From the NCBI RefSeq assembly GCF_000759795.1, contig NZ_BBMZ01000011.1, positions 1-54,124 of the forward strand: a stretch of 54,124 bases of DNA, given 5' to 3'. Both the position numbers and the translations under genes were made by a program. Source of the stretch: Pseudescherichia vulneris NBRC 102420. GTDB lineage: Bacteria > Pseudomonadota > Gammaproteobacteria > Enterobacterales > Enterobacteriaceae. Below, piece after piece: positions 9,702 to 18,074 of this stretch (positions are counted from its first letter, which is position 1; each line of letters opens with the position of its first letter). The notes beneath the pieces are model-generated. The model searched no databases and was not told the DNA's origin. It saw only the letters and a program-made list of their open reading frames with translations.

Positions 9702-10166
9702 TTAGCTGTTCTCTTTTAGCCTAATTTCTAACTGCCTCCTAAAATCCTTTTGCAGTTCAACAGGCAAAGAAGTTAACCATTTATCAATAAGAGGTCTGTT
9801 CATCAGCATGATATCTGAAACACTACTCTTGCTATATTTCCCTAAAAGCATGAGTGTTACCCTATCAATGGCTAAAATATCAAGGCGTTCACCGCCATCA
9901 GCTTGGATAACAAAATATTTTGCATCAATGCGTTCTAGCTCAGTGAAATCTACTACAGGAACATTCCTCTTCCTTCTTAATGCTGAGACTATCAGGCCAC
10001 CTAAGAACAAAAAACCTGCAATTATCACTAGATTCTGCCTTAGAGAAAGCAGCCCGAAATTAACAACATTCGTGCCATCTCCCACAGGGACAGTCACATC
10101 CATTAATAGGGCATATATACCAAGTAACACGCCAATTAAAGAAAGAAGCCAACCAAAATTTTTCAT
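9702..10166 (-). CDS. Two-TM membrane protein, probable moron
   Basis: A 154-residue protein with two N-terminal membrane segments (about 3-25 and 45-66), then a basic RRKRN stretch and a soluble C-terminal domain ending in a charged helix. It interrupts the usual G/T-to-H order, is AT-rich compared with the tail genes, and is followed by its own intrinsic terminator. This layout is typical of a moron expressed from the prophage. I do not recognise the family. A role in superinfection exclusion is a guess from topology and place only. Confidence 0.75.
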   Translation of the reverse strand: MKNFGWLLSLIGVLLGIYALLMDVTVPVGDGTNVVNFGLLSLRQNLVIIAGFLFLGGLIVSALRRKRNVPVVDFTELERIDAKYFVIQADGGERLDILAIDRVTLMLLGKYSKSSVSDIMLMNRPLIDKWLTSLPVELQKDFRRQLEIRLKENS

Positions 10167-10217
10167 TACGAGATCTCCATCTATGAAGATCTAAATGTAT
10201 CACAAATATTAACCTGA

Positions 10218-10864
10218 TTAGCTCCAAGCCTTCATTGCATCTTCCAGAGAGAGGGGCGCTTCGGGTATATGTGGAGCAAAATCACTGATACGGAATGTCG
10301 GAGCATCCTTGCCTTTGTTGACGTTTGCCAGAACGGAGGAGATCAGCGCAGCGCCCCACTCCGTTCGCATAATCGGGTTCAGGCTGCCGTATTGTTCCCG
10401 GTATTTCGCCCAGAGCTGCGACTCTTTGAAGCTGATCGCTTCCCGCGCTTCGGCGATGGTTCTTCCGCCGATGCCGTTGAGGACGAGCTCGCACCAGAAC
10501 TCGTCTTCGGCGCTGAGCTGGTACTCTTTCCCAGATCGTTAACCTCCTGGATGGCAACCAGCAGAGCGATAGTCAACTGACCATCCAGCGCGCCGCGTTC
10601 CGGATCCGCTTCGCCGGTAATGTCCGCCGGGGAAAACACCGGATGTCCAGCTTCGTCGCAGATTGAGGCAGCAATACGCCCGGCCACGCCATCCACCCGG
10701 CCATTTGCCGCCATAACGTCGGTCATCGCCGAGTGGTAGCCCATAGGGCGGATATAGACGGTTGCGGTGATCTCCTGCTCACCCTGCTTCCAGGTGATTT
10801 CTTTCTCTACCGGGCGGCCGGTGAATGCTCCGGCCTGTTTCAGTGCATCTAATGTCAGCTTCAT
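10218..10864 (-). CDS. GT: Tail assembly chaperone G-T frameshift fusion
   Basis: After a -1 shift at the slippery GGGAAAG at 10532-10526, the G frame continues as an open reading frame ending in TAA at 10218-10220. The fusion is about 215 residues. The T part begins EYQLSAEDEFWCELVLNGIG and ends in MKAWS. Lambda-type tails make gpG and gpGT in a fixed ratio from this same kind of slip. Both coat the tape measure and recruit tail-tube protein. The T part has no start codon of its own. Confidence 0.9.
10379..10864 (-). CDS. G: Tail assembly chaperone G
   Basis: The unshifted product is 161 residues, starting MKLTLDALKQAGAFTGRPVE. It has the typical gpG fold region up to about residue 110, then a Ser/Lys-rich tail that results from reading past the slippery site. 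It lies three bases after the tail-tube gene V. Both G and GT are needed for tail assembly but are absent from the finished virion. Confidence 0.9.
   Translation of the reverse strand: MKLTLDALKQAGAFTGRPVEKEITWKQGEQEITATVYIRPMGYHSAMTDVMAANGRVDGVAGRIAASICDEAGHPVFSPADITGEADPERGALDGQLTIALLVAIQEVNDLGKSTSSAPKTSSGASSSSTASAEEPSPKRGKRSASKSRSSGRNTGNNTAA
10526..10532 (-). promoter_or_regulatory. Programmed -1 frameshift site GGGAAAG
   Basis: The heptamer is read as G GGA AAG in frame zero and GGG AAA after slippage. It is the same heptamer as the lambda G-T site. Shifting opens the T frame at once, whereas the zero frame ends about 50 codons later. Confidence 0.9.
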
Positions 10865-10867
10865 GCT

Positions 10868-11365
10868 TTAGGCGCTCGCTTTTGGTACCCAGACGGCAGA
10901 GCCGGAACGCTGGATAGAGGCGGAAGTGGAAACAACCGTGTTGGCTGCAAAATCAAACGGGAAGTCGCTGACGTAACCCTTGAAAACAAACCAGGTGCGG
11001 CTGTCGGGCAGCGCCAGTCCGTCTACCGCACCGCTCGTGCCGCTGGCGGCTGCCGTCGGTCCGGCTTCACCATCAGACCAGCCAATTGCAAAGGTCAGGT
11101 CCTGATCGGCTTCATCATCGGAAATCGACAGGTTATAAAGCATGATATGGCTGGCATTTTTAGGATCAGCATTCAGCGTGAGGGATGCTGCGCCCGGGGT
11201 ACGAAGCCCGCGTTTGTAAGTACGATCGTTCTTTTCAGCGAGGCAGGTATCCTCAATCTGGTCAGCAGGGTTACTGCCTGGTGAAAACGCTGTAATACAT
11301 TCCACTTCACTCACTGCGCCATTGGCGAGCAGATAGAGCTGCGTGCCTTGAGTTAATACAGACAT
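10868..11365 (-). CDS. V: Major tail tube protein V
   Basis: A 165-residue tail-tube subunit starting [16 protein letters not shown], with the conserved early motif [20 protein letters not shown]. It is shorter than lambda V (246 residues) because it lacks the extra C-terminal Ig-like domain. It polymerises into hexameric rings around the tape measure. The gene lies directly before G/GT in the late operon. Confidence 0.92.
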   Translation of the reverse strand: MSVLTQGTQLYLLANGAVSEVECITAFSPGSNPADQIEDTCLAEKNDRTYKRGLRTPGAASLTLNADPKNASHIMLYNLSISDDEADQDLTFAIGWSDGEAGPTAAASGTSGAVDGLALPDSRTWFVFKGYVSDFPFDFAANTVVSTSASIQRSGSAVWVPKASA

Positions 11366-11382
11366 GGTTTATCTCCGGTCAT

Positions 11383-11405
11383 AAAAAAACCGGCTCAGGG
11401 CCGGT
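11383..11405 (-). terminator. Intrinsic terminator between tail terminator gene and V
   Basis: On the minus strand a stem of ACCGGC/GCCGGT with a CCTGA loop is followed by about seven T residues. It lies between the DUF3168-like gene and the tail-tube gene, inside the late operon. Confidence 0.65.
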
Positions 11406-11412
11406 GAGAGGG

Positions 11413-11778
11413 TTATCGCTTCACTATCCAGTCCACGTCGAACGAATAGCGGTAGCGTCTGGTTTCGGGGTCTTTTTCCTGCCCACCCCAGCGCGTGATA
11501 TATGCGTGTGGCTCGATAGCGTCGCGTAGCGCGGCGGCAACAGCGATCACGTCGTCCACGGTGTCGGCATATGCATCAACCTGCAGGGTGAACGAATCGA
11601 CATCGGGCCGTTGCGCGAGATAGTTCTCCGGTGAGCCGGTGACGTTCTGCCACACCACGTAGGGATAGACCACGTTGTCGTCCTGCTGGCCGAACGGATA
11701 GAGGCGCAGCGTGTCGCCGCCCAGCAGTGCAACCACCGACGGGCTGGCGGCGCAGACGCTAAAGATCGGCGCAATCAT
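11413..11778 (-). CDS. Tail terminator / DUF3168-like tail completion protein
   Basis: A 121-residue protein with the DUF3168 pattern: an N-terminal LLGGDTLRLYPFGQ region, central YPYVVWQNVTGSPE, and C-terminal RRYRYSFDVDWIVKR. In HK97-type phages this family caps the tail tube and joins it to the head. It follows the HK97-gp10-like gene with a four-base overlap, matching the connector-to-tail order of HK97. Confidence 0.85.
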   Translation of the reverse strand: MIAPIFSVCAASPSVVALLGGDTLRLYPFGQQDDNVVYPYVVWQNVTGSPENYLAQRPDVDSFTLQVDAYADTVDDVIAVAAALRDAIEPHAYITRWGGQEKDPETRRYRYSFDVDWIVKR

Positions 11779-12260
11779 GGAGGCACTCCTTTTTTCGCCG
11801 CGCGCTTGATGGCACGGTCAATGGCCTTTTCGTATTCAGTAGCAAAGACGTTCACCACCTCACCGACACTGCTTTCAGCCGCAGGGCGCATAAACGGCTG
11901 CGCCCGCACATTCTCGGTACCGAACTCAATCAGTCGCCAGTGTGGCGTGGGCGCATTCTCACCAAGGTCAGGATCTTTTTTCAGGACGGCACCGTGAAGA
12001 ACGCCGATCCGAAAACCCAGATTGCCGGTGGTTTTAAAAACCCGCCCGTTCCAGCGCATTGCCACGTTTGCGGCAATGCTGCGGCCAGTATGCGGATCAT
12101 CGATTCGGCTGGCGTTCGCTTTCGCTTTTTCGACAATCACGTTACCGGCGCGCCTGAGAGCAGCCCGCCCGCCGCGACTGCGCAGATCGTCACTGACGGA
12201 GGATAGTTTCCCCAGCAACGCCTCAACACCGATTATGCTGAAATCAACGCCGTCAGCCAT
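11775..12260 (-). CDS. HK97 gp10-like head-tail joining protein
   Basis: A 161-residue protein of the HK97 gp10 family. It starts with a hydrophobic/acidic segment ending in LLGKLSSVSDDL, has a basic helix, and carries the family signature HWRLIEFGTENVRAQPFMRP near residues 109-128. The family acts at the head-tail interface. It overlaps both neighbours, consistent with a tight connector operon. Confidence 0.9.
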   Translation of the reverse strand: MADGVDFSIIGVEALLGKLSSVSDDLRSRGGRAALRRAGNVIVEKAKANASRIDDPHTGRSIAANVAMRWNGRVFKTTGNLGFRIGVLHGAVLKKDPDLGENAPTPHWRLIEFGTENVRAQPFMRPAAESSVGEVVNVFATEYEKAIDRAIKRAAKKGVPP

Positions 12261-12585
12261 CGTTAACCCCCCGCGAGCATGGCAGCGTCAGGTATTCCCG
12301 GCCGCTTTTATCGTCTTCCAGCACGCCCTGAATATCGTAAACGCGGCCACGGTAAAGAATGCGGTGCTTATCCGTGACATCATCACGCCAGCGGATAGTG
12401 ATCCGAGTGGTTACCTCGCTCTGTCCCGCCTGCGCGGCCACAAAATCGCGCGCAGACAAATCGGTAACGTTAGCCCACAGCTCAGCCACATCAGCCCAGC
12501 CATTAACGATCGCGCCAGTGGCCGGGCTCTGCGTTTTAACAGGCTTTTGCAGCGTGATTCGTTTATTAAGTTTCCCGGCCTGCAT
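12253..12585 (-). CDS. Phage head closure / head-tail adaptor protein
   Basis: A 110-residue member of the phage head-tail joining family (SPP1 gp16/HK97 type). It starts MQAGKLNKRITLQKPVKTQ and contains GWADVAELWANV and RIRW-like strands (RITIRWRDDV). These proteins plug the portal after packaging and provide the docking site for tails. Confidence 0.9.
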   Translation of the reverse strand: MQAGKLNKRITLQKPVKTQSPATGAIVNGWADVAELWANVTDLSARDFVAAQAGQSEVTTRITIRWRDDVTDKHRILYRGRVYDIQGVLEDDKSGREYLTLPCSRGVNDG

Positions 12586-12587
12586 GG

Positions 12588-12794
12588 CTACCCCCTGGGC
12601 CTGGTGCTGAGGTAGGTGGGGTGCGGGGAATCAATCGTTGTGGTTTCTATGTCGCCAGCGAGATCCCGCAATATAAGCGAGGACAGTTCCTCATTTGATA
12701 CCGCCAGGCGGGTTATCGCGGCGGTCTGTTCGTTCAGTGCCTTTGTCTGTGCTGCCAGTGCTGCCAGCAGCTGATTTACCTGTTGATCGTTCAT
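12588..12794 (-). CDS. Small helical protein of unknown function
   Basis: A 68-residue ORF starting MNDQQVNQLLAALAAQTKAL. The first 45 residues form an amphipathic helix rich in Ala, Leu and Gln, and the last 20 are Pro/Thr-rich. It begins after the connector gene and ends two bases before the head-closure gene, so it is probably translated as part of the head operon. The family is not recognised. Confidence 0.6.
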   Translation of the reverse strand: MNDQQVNQLLAALAAQTKALNEQTAAITRLAVSNEELSSLILRDLAGDIETTTIDSPHPTYLSTRPRG

Positions 12795-12854
12795 AGGCGA
12801 TTTTCATCCACTTTTTAAGCCATTCACGCCGGGCGGCGCATCCGGAGCAGGCCA

Positions 12855-13181
12855 TCAGTGCCACCGCCGGTGCTGTAAAAGCAACGCCTCGACGCCAAGC
12901 GGCGTTTCCGCCAGATTCTGCGACGCGGCTTCACGGTTCGCATACCAGTGGCCAATCAGCAAAAGCATTGCCGCCCAGATGCCGGAAGTAAAAAGAACCT
13001 CTCGGGGAGGCTCTTTTTCTTCTGCTGGCGGCGTCAGTACCTCCACCAGCGCACCGTCACAGAAATGCTCAACATAATCAACGGCGGCCGATGCGTATGC
13101 GCCGATAAGCGTATCTTCGGCGTCGCTATCAACCCTGAGATGCGCCTTTATCTGCGCCATCTGCTCCGCGCTTATTTCCAC
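12855..13181 (-). CDS. HK97 gp6-like head-tail connector
   Basis: The frame is open from 13238, but a GTG at 13181 preceded by a G-rich Shine-Dalgarno-like stretch gives a 108-residue product starting VEISAEQMAQIKAHLRVDSD. That is the length and N-terminal pattern expected for HK97 gp6, which is also 108 residues. The family forms a ring beneath the portal. The sequence DTLIGAYASAAVDYVEHFCD is typical. A start at 13238 or the internal ATG at 13160 remains possible. Confidence 0.82.
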   Translation of the reverse strand: MEISAEQMAQIKAHLRVDSDAEDTLIGAYASAAVDYVEHFCDGALVEVLTPPAEEKEPPREVLFTSGIWAAMLLLIGHWYANREAASQNLAETPLGVEALLLQHRRWH

Positions 13182-13362
13182 CTTTACCCCCGGTTTTCGG
13201 TTTTTCGGGATCTGGCGTTTCTGCCTTTTCAGGCTCAACCTCTTCTGCCAGATGCAGTTTCACCAGCGCCTCGCCGATCTCCTTTTTCACGATGCGGGTT
13301 TCGCCCTGAGAAACGGTGCCGAGGTGGTAGTGCGAGAACATACGGAGAGCTTTAATTTTCAT
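13129..13362 (-). CDS. Small protein between capsid and connector genes
   Basis: A 77-residue ORF starting MKIKALRMFSHYHLGTVSQG. The N-terminal half looks like a small folded domain (SQGETRIVKKEIGEALVKLHLAEEV). The C-terminal third is a disordered, Lys/Gly/Asp/Pro-rich tail. It lies between the capsid and gp6-like genes and overlaps the latter by about 50 bases. Function unknown. Confidence 0.65.
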   Translation of the reverse strand: MKIKALRMFSHYHLGTVSQGETRIVKKEIGEALVKLHLAEEVEPEKAETPDPEKPKTGGKGGNKRGADGADKGASQG

Positions 13363-13398
13363 AGCGTTTACGCGGCCATTGCTGACCGCGCCCTTCTG

Positions 13399-14562
13399 TT
13401 ATGCGCCGGTACCGACGGTAATATCACCGGTAACGATGGCCGCAGGACGATAGTGCGCCAGCGCCAGACGCTCTTCGCACAGGATGGTCAGCATGTTTTT
13501 AACGAAGTTATCGCGATCCTGATTACTAATCTCGATAGTGGCATCCATGCGATCCCACACCTGAGATGCCAGCCCAAACGCGCCAACGGTGAATTTCCCT
13601 GCCGTCTGCGCCGTGGTCGACACCACCGGCAGACCCCAGAGCACTTTGGAGGCAAACGCCTGCGGGCCGCCAAGAATGTAGTTGCCGTTAGCGTCTTTCA
13701 GCAGCGCGATGCGGTGCCAGTCCGCCGGGTTAAGAATGATGCCGTCGGCTTCGAACTCGCTCAGCGACACCTGATAGATGGCATGTGCCAGAACATCAGC
13801 ACCGGTATCCCCGGTCGCGTTCAGTGCGGTTTCGTAGTCGTTCGCCACCACGTTCAGCCCCTGGAGGTTGTCGCCGGTGCCATCCCCGTTCAGCATCTGG
13901 TTCTCTTCCACCAGCGCCAGGCCATACATCATGCGGGAGTTGATGTAAGACTCGAGGGCAGGCGCATCGTCCATAATCTGGCGCGATGCCTGGATCCAGT
14001 GGGCGATAGTCTTCACGTTCGCCGTTTCTTTGGTGAAGGTGATGTTACTTTCAGGCTTGAGCGTACCTTCTGCCACTGGCGCGGCTGCGTTGGTAAACAC
14101 GTTCTCACGAACGTATTCCAGCGCGTTGCTGGTAATGCGCCCCTGCGCCAGCAGATCACGTACGGTCAGGCGACGGAGACCCGGCATCAGGATGCCCGGC
14201 TGCTGCTGCGGCAGAACCAGAGCGCCGGCAGAGTTCGCTCCTGACCCGATCACCTTGTCGAAGCTGGTCACTTTCGCTTTGGTGCGGGAGCCATCCCAGC
14301 CCTTCATCAGGTCTTCGGACACGCGCTCTGCAAAGGACTTCTTGGCGGTCTGTTCAGGCGAGTTGCCAGCCAGTTTCTGCTCAAGATCGAACAGGCGGTT
14401 GCCGGTGCTTTTCAGTTCATCCTGGGCTTTAGCCAGGTCGGTCTGCAGCTGTTTGTTGATCTCACCATTTTGGTTGATGGACTTACGCTGCTCCTCGATG
14501 AGCTCCTTCACTTCTTTCTGGGAGTTCTCGATCGCTTTTTCCAGTACAGATAATTCAGACAT
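13399..14562 (-). CDS. HK97-type major capsid protein
   Basis: This 387-residue capsid protein is close to HK97 gp5 (385 residues) along its length. Residues 1-103 form the coiled-coil delta domain that acts as built-in scaffold. The HK97 protease site after Lys103 aligns here with FDK103-V104. Counting residues gives Lys169, Asn356 and Glu363, the same numbers as the HK97 crosslinking lysine, asparagine and catalytic glutamate. The mature shell therefore probably forms covalent chainmail. It is followed by the connector genes and preceded by the protease. Confidence 0.96.
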   Translation of the reverse strand: MSELSVLEKAIENSQKEVKELIEEQRKSINQNGEINKQLQTDLAKAQDELKSTGNRLFDLEQKLAGNSPEQTAKKSFAERVSEDLMKGWDGSRTKAKVTSFDKVIGSGANSAGALVLPQQQPGILMPGLRRLTVRDLLAQGRITSNALEYVRENVFTNAAAPVAEGTLKPESNITFTKETANVKTIAHWIQASRQIMDDAPALESYINSRMMYGLALVEENQMLNGDGTGDNLQGLNVVANDYETALNATGDTGADVLAHAIYQVSLSEFEADGIILNPADWHRIALLKDANGNYILGGPQAFASKVLWGLPVVSTTAQTAGKFTVGAFGLASQVWDRMDATIEISNQDRDNFVKNMLTILCEERLALAHYRPAAIVTGDITVGTGA

Positions 14563-14573
14563 GTGGTGCTCCG

Positions 14574-15254
14574 TTACTTGTTCCGCAGGTTAGCGGCAAA
14601 GGAAGTTATGCGCTGTGCAAGCGCGTCAATGTCGCCGCCGCCGAACTCGCTTCGGCCTGCGGTCTTCACGCGGGCGATAAACGCCTGCGCTTCAGCGCGC
14701 GTAAGACCGACTGAATCCCTCAGCCAGGCCTCCGCGTCACGAATGGTTTTGATGCCGTCGATACTTTTCATGGCGGTCACGCCCGCCAGCTCGTTAGCCG
14801 GGAATGTGCAGACGCTGATCTCCCGGAGATACGAGATGTTTTTGAAAATTAGGCCGGTAGTGCCGACGCTGTAATCGTCCGGTCCGACAGAAAACCCGAC
14901 CGACATCCCCTCGACAGTGCCATGCTGCATGGCTGCCTTCAGGTCTTCGGCCAGACTTAGCCCGGGGGTGAGCTGCCCGCGCACAAACAGACCCTTCTCG
15001 TCCTCATGCATGGCATCCCACTTGCCGACCGGGATGGCGCGCGTCTGGTGGTTAAAGAACATCGCCACCTGGCGGCTCTGGTTAGCGACCACGCCAGCGA
15101 ACGCGCCGGGTAAAATAATGTCGCCATCCGAGTCGGTGTTGTTGAATACCGAGGCGTAACCTTCAAACGTTCCCTTGCTGCCGTCACCGGTAAACTTAAT
15201 TTCGGTCTGGTCGAACGCCAGCGTCTTGTGAATATCAGGCATCATGGCCCCCAT
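14574..15254 (-). CDS. HK97-family prohead protease
   Basis: A 226-residue U35-type serine protease. The probable catalytic His lies in FFNHQT (about residue 68) and the Ser in GMSVGFS (about 116). It removes the capsid delta domain and then digests itself. HK97 gp4 is 225 residues. ATG codons at residues 4 and 5 (MMPDIHKT) are alternative starts. It lies between portal and capsid, as in HK97. Confidence 0.93.
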   Translation of the reverse strand: MGAMMPDIHKTLAFDQTEIKFTGDGSKGTFEGYASVFNNTDSDGDIILPGAFAGVVANQSRQVAMFFNHQTRAIPVGKWDAMHEDEKGLFVRGQLTPGLSLAEDLKAAMQHGTVEGMSVGFSVGPDDYSVGTTGLIFKNISYLREISVCTFPANELAGVTAMKSIDGIKTIRDAEAWLRDSVGLTRAEAQAFIARVKTAGRSEFGGGDIDALAQRITSFAANLRNK

Positions 15255-15281
15255 AAAAATTAAGCCCCGTCAGTGCGGGGC
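15255..15281 (-). terminator. Possible intrinsic terminator at the end of the portal gene
   Basis: On the minus strand GCCCCG-CACTGA-CGGGGC is followed by TTAATTTTT. It overlaps the last codons of the portal gene and precedes the protease gene. Confidence 0.55.
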
Positions 15282-16531
15282 TCTTTGTTTGTTCCGAGAT
15301 CGGTAATGGGTACGTTCTGCGACTGGCGCGTTGCCACATCACCGCCAGGCAATGGCGGAAGGTTATCCAGTCGCCGCACCTCGTTAACGGTCCGGATCCC
15401 GGTATTGACCATCGTTTGCATGAATGCGGCGCGGCTCGCTGAATCACCGCGAAGCAGTCCATCCAGGTTATGCTCGGCGTGGAGCCTGCCCTGATCGGAC
15501 TCTTTGACCAGCCAGCGCTCAATGCTGTATTCCCAGCGATCGAGATAGGGTTTCAGGGTGTACTGCAGAAAACCGAGGTTCTGCTGCTCAATGCCGCTGC
15601 CCCATGAAGTTGTTTTTTCAACATCACCGACCAGGTGCGGAGGAACACCGTAAAAGCGCGCCAGCTCTGCCACCTGAAACTTGCGCGCCTCAAGCATCTG
15701 CGCGTCCTGAGGCGAGATGCCAATAGGCTGGGTGGTAAATCCACTCTCCAGGATCCAGAGGCGTTTTCTCACCGGGCCACCGGCAATCTCCTTGAAGTTT
15801 TCCTCCAGCTGCCCGCGCTGCTCTTTAGTCAGCACCTTGCCGTCAGTCATCAGGATTTGCGGCGACTTCGCGCCGTTGGCGAAGAACTCCCGCTGGTTAT
15901 CCTCCATAGCGATCGCCACGCCTGCAGATTTGGCGCTGAACGCCAGCGGCGACAACCCCACCAGCCCGTTAAAGCCGAAGCCTTTAAGGTGGAAAATCTC
16001 TTTAGGCTTAAAATCCACATACTCGCTGTCGCGCCGGTAGCGGTAGATGACATTTTTGCCATCGAGCCGGACATCCATGTTCGCGCTCAGCAGCGGCAGC
16101 ATGCTGATGACATCACCCACGCTGTTTCGCTCCAGGTGCGCGTAGGCGTTGCCGTACGCGCAGAGCTGCATTGTCATCGCCTCGCGAAACTCAAGCGCGG
16201 TCATGAAGTTGTTGGGCCGGAAGCGGAGAAGCTTCGCCAGCGGGTTGGTGTTGTCGACTTTCTTACGCTGATCGTCGACGGTTTCAAAAACGTCCAGCGG
16301 TAAAGAGGCTGTGACGGTGGAGATGAGCCTGATGCAGGCCCATACGGTGCTGATCGACATGTTGCGCTCATCGCTCACCACCGATTCCCCGACAGTGCCG
16401 TGAGCTGATGTGCCCGCCATCTGCGAGCCGTTATCCGGTGTAACCAGTCGGCCACCGGTCAGAATAGAGGCCATGCGCGCCCAGAATGGCGAACGTGTCC
16501 GCAGGTCAATGCTGTAGTCGGTTTCTGCCAT
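15260..16531 (-). CDS. HK97-family portal protein
   Basis: A 423-residue portal protein; HK97 gp3 is 424 residues. It starts MAETDYSIDLRTRSPFWARM and shows the family region FRPNNFMTALEFREAMTMQL and the strongly conserved ARFYGVPPHLVGDVEKTTSW near residue 290. The dodecameric ring is the DNA gateway for packaging and ejection. It lies one base from the end of the terminase large-subunit gene. Confidence 0.95.
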   Translation of the reverse strand: MAETDYSIDLRTRSPFWARMASILTGGRLVTPDNGSQMAGTSAHGTVGESVVSDERNMSISTVWACIRLISTVTASLPLDVFETVDDQRKKVDNTNPLAKLLRFRPNNFMTALEFREAMTMQLCAYGNAYAHLERNSVGDVISMLPLLSANMDVRLDGKNVIYRYRRDSEYVDFKPKEIFHLKGFGFNGLVGLSPLAFSAKSAGVAIAMEDNQREFFANGAKSPQILMTDGKVLTKEQRGQLEENFKEIAGGPVRKRLWILESGFTTQPIGISPQDAQMLEARKFQVAELARFYGVPPHLVGDVEKTTSWGSGIEQQNLGFLQYTLKPYLDRWEYSIERWLVKESDQGRLHAEHNLDGLLRGDSASRAAFMQTMVNTGIRTVNEVRRLDNLPPLPGGDVATRQSQNVPITDLGTNKEPRTDGA

Positions 16532-16532
16532 G

Positions 16533-18068
16533 CTAGATGCTCAAAAAGTTATAGATAAAGTCGTTAACGTCGCCCTGGTCTTCCACCTCATCGCTCGTCT
16601 GCGCGCCGACAGACATGGCCAGTGCAACCATGCCGTCGATACGCCCGCTGGATTTACCTTTTACAAACTTACGGTTTCCGGCGGGATCGGTAATAACCGT
16701 GGCGTTCTTGGCGCACATTTCGAGAATGGGGTGGTTGCCGTGCTTCAGTTGCGCGCCCAGCAGCCTGGCTTCCAGTTCCCTGAGCGCCGGGGACATCGAG
16801 ACAAAGCCCTGGCCGAACTCAACGAACCGCTCGAGCTCTGCCTCAGTAAACCCGGCATCAATCAGATGCGGGCGAAGAAAACGCATGTTGTAGCGGTCGA
16901 ACGCCAGCGCCCGGACGTTGCAGATATCGAACACGCGCCGCAACTCGCGGGCGATAAAGGCGTATTCAATGGCCTTGCCTGGCGTTGTGTTAAGAAAGCC
17001 CTGCTTCGCCCAGATGTCATACGGCACGCGATCATTGCGCGCCTTGTCTGCCAGCCCCTCTTCAGGCAACCAGAACTTACAGTGCACATCACCCTGTGTC
17101 GTGTTGAGCACCAGCGCGGTAAGGTCTGACACGCTGGAGAGGTCGAGCCCGCCCCACACGGTTTTACCAGTGAGATCGTCAGGCTCTTCCTTGTTCATGT
17201 GCCAGACGGTCTGGCTGACGAACGGGCTTTTAGCCTCCACGCGCCGGTTAAGCACCAGGTTCTCAAACTCTGCCTGGCGCGACGGGAGACGCTTCGCGCT
17301 GGCGGCCATATCCAGCACTTCTTTCTGGTTCATGAATACATCGAAGGCCGGGTTTGCCAGCCGGATGGCTTCAACCGAGAAAGGATCGATATCTTCCGGC
17401 GCGGTCTGGAGCCGGACCACCGTTCTCGGGTCAGCACCGGTCAGGCCGTCATCAATCAGCAGGCTGAGCAGATCACTTGCGTCAGGAGCCTGGGTACTGA
17501 TGATCACCGAAATGGGGTTGTCCTGGGCGGCAGTCGCGGTCTCCAGCGCCTCATAGAGCGGGTCACGCGGTCCGCGTACCTGCCCAAGTTCATCGTGTGC
17601 AACAAATCGCGGCGAGAAACCGTAGGCCGTGGTTGCCTCAGCACTCAGTGCGCGATAGTAAGAGCCCAGTTCCGGGCAGTGAATCTCCTTGGCTGAATCC
17701 TTGATCGCGACATACTGCATGAGCACCGGGTTCATGCGGCACATCTTTGACGCCAGATTAAACAGGATGGCAGCCTGATCGCGGGACCGCGCCGCCGAAT
17801 ACAGCTGCGAGTTAGGTGCTGCCTCCGGTCCTACCAGGTAGAGCAGCATTAGCATGGCGGTTTCCACAGTTTTGGCGTTCTTACGCCCGCGGCTGATGAT
17901 CGCCCGGCGTGTGCCATGCTTGTTGTCGAATATGGCCCTGAAATCGTCCTTCATGAACTCAGCCATTTTCAGGGGCTGGCCGACGAACTTACCTTCAGGG
18001 ATGACGATATTTCTTTCGCACCAGAGGATATTCCTCTCGGCTCTTGTCAGATTTTTTTTAGCCATCAA
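16533..18068 (-). CDS. Terminase large subunit
   Basis: A 511-residue packaging motor. The N-terminal ATPase part contains the Walker A-like segment RAIISRGRKNAKT (about 54-66) and the Walker B-like VAHDELG (about 158-164). The C-terminal nuclease part includes the acidic strand GGLDLSSVSDLTALV near residue 300, AFDRYNMRFL near 400, and the closing motif GRIDGMVALAMSVG near 478. The start is either of two adjacent Met codons. It is preceded by the small subunit and followed by portal, the order of cos-type HK97-like phages. Confidence 0.93.
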   Translation of the reverse strand: MMAKKNLTRAERNILWCERNIVIPEGKFVGQPLKMAEFMKDDFRAIFDNKHGTRRAIISRGRKNAKTVETAMLMLLYLVGPEAAPNSQLYSAARSRDQAAILFNLASKMCRMNPVLMQYVAIKDSAKEIHCPELGSYYRALSAEATTAYGFSPRFVAHDELGQVRGPRDPLYEALETATAAQDNPISVIISTQAPDASDLLSLLIDDGLTGADPRTVVRLQTAPEDIDPFSVEAIRLANPAFDVFMNQKEVLDMAASAKRLPSRQAEFENLVLNRRVEAKSPFVSQTVWHMNKEEPDDLTGKTVWGGLDLSSVSDLTALVLNTTQGDVHCKFWLPEEGLADKARNDRVPYDIWAKQGFLNTTPGKAIEYAFIARELRRVFDICNVRALAFDRYNMRFLRPHLIDAGFTEAELERFVEFGQGFVSMSPALRELEARLLGAQLKHGNHPILEMCAKNATVITDPAGNRKFVKGKSSGRIDGMVALAMSVGAQTSDEVEDQGDVNDFIYNFLSI

Positions 18069-18074
18069 AGAGCC

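Noticed and set aside
10282..10557. 91-residue ORF over the G/T region
   Set aside because: It is in neither the G frame nor the shifted T frame.
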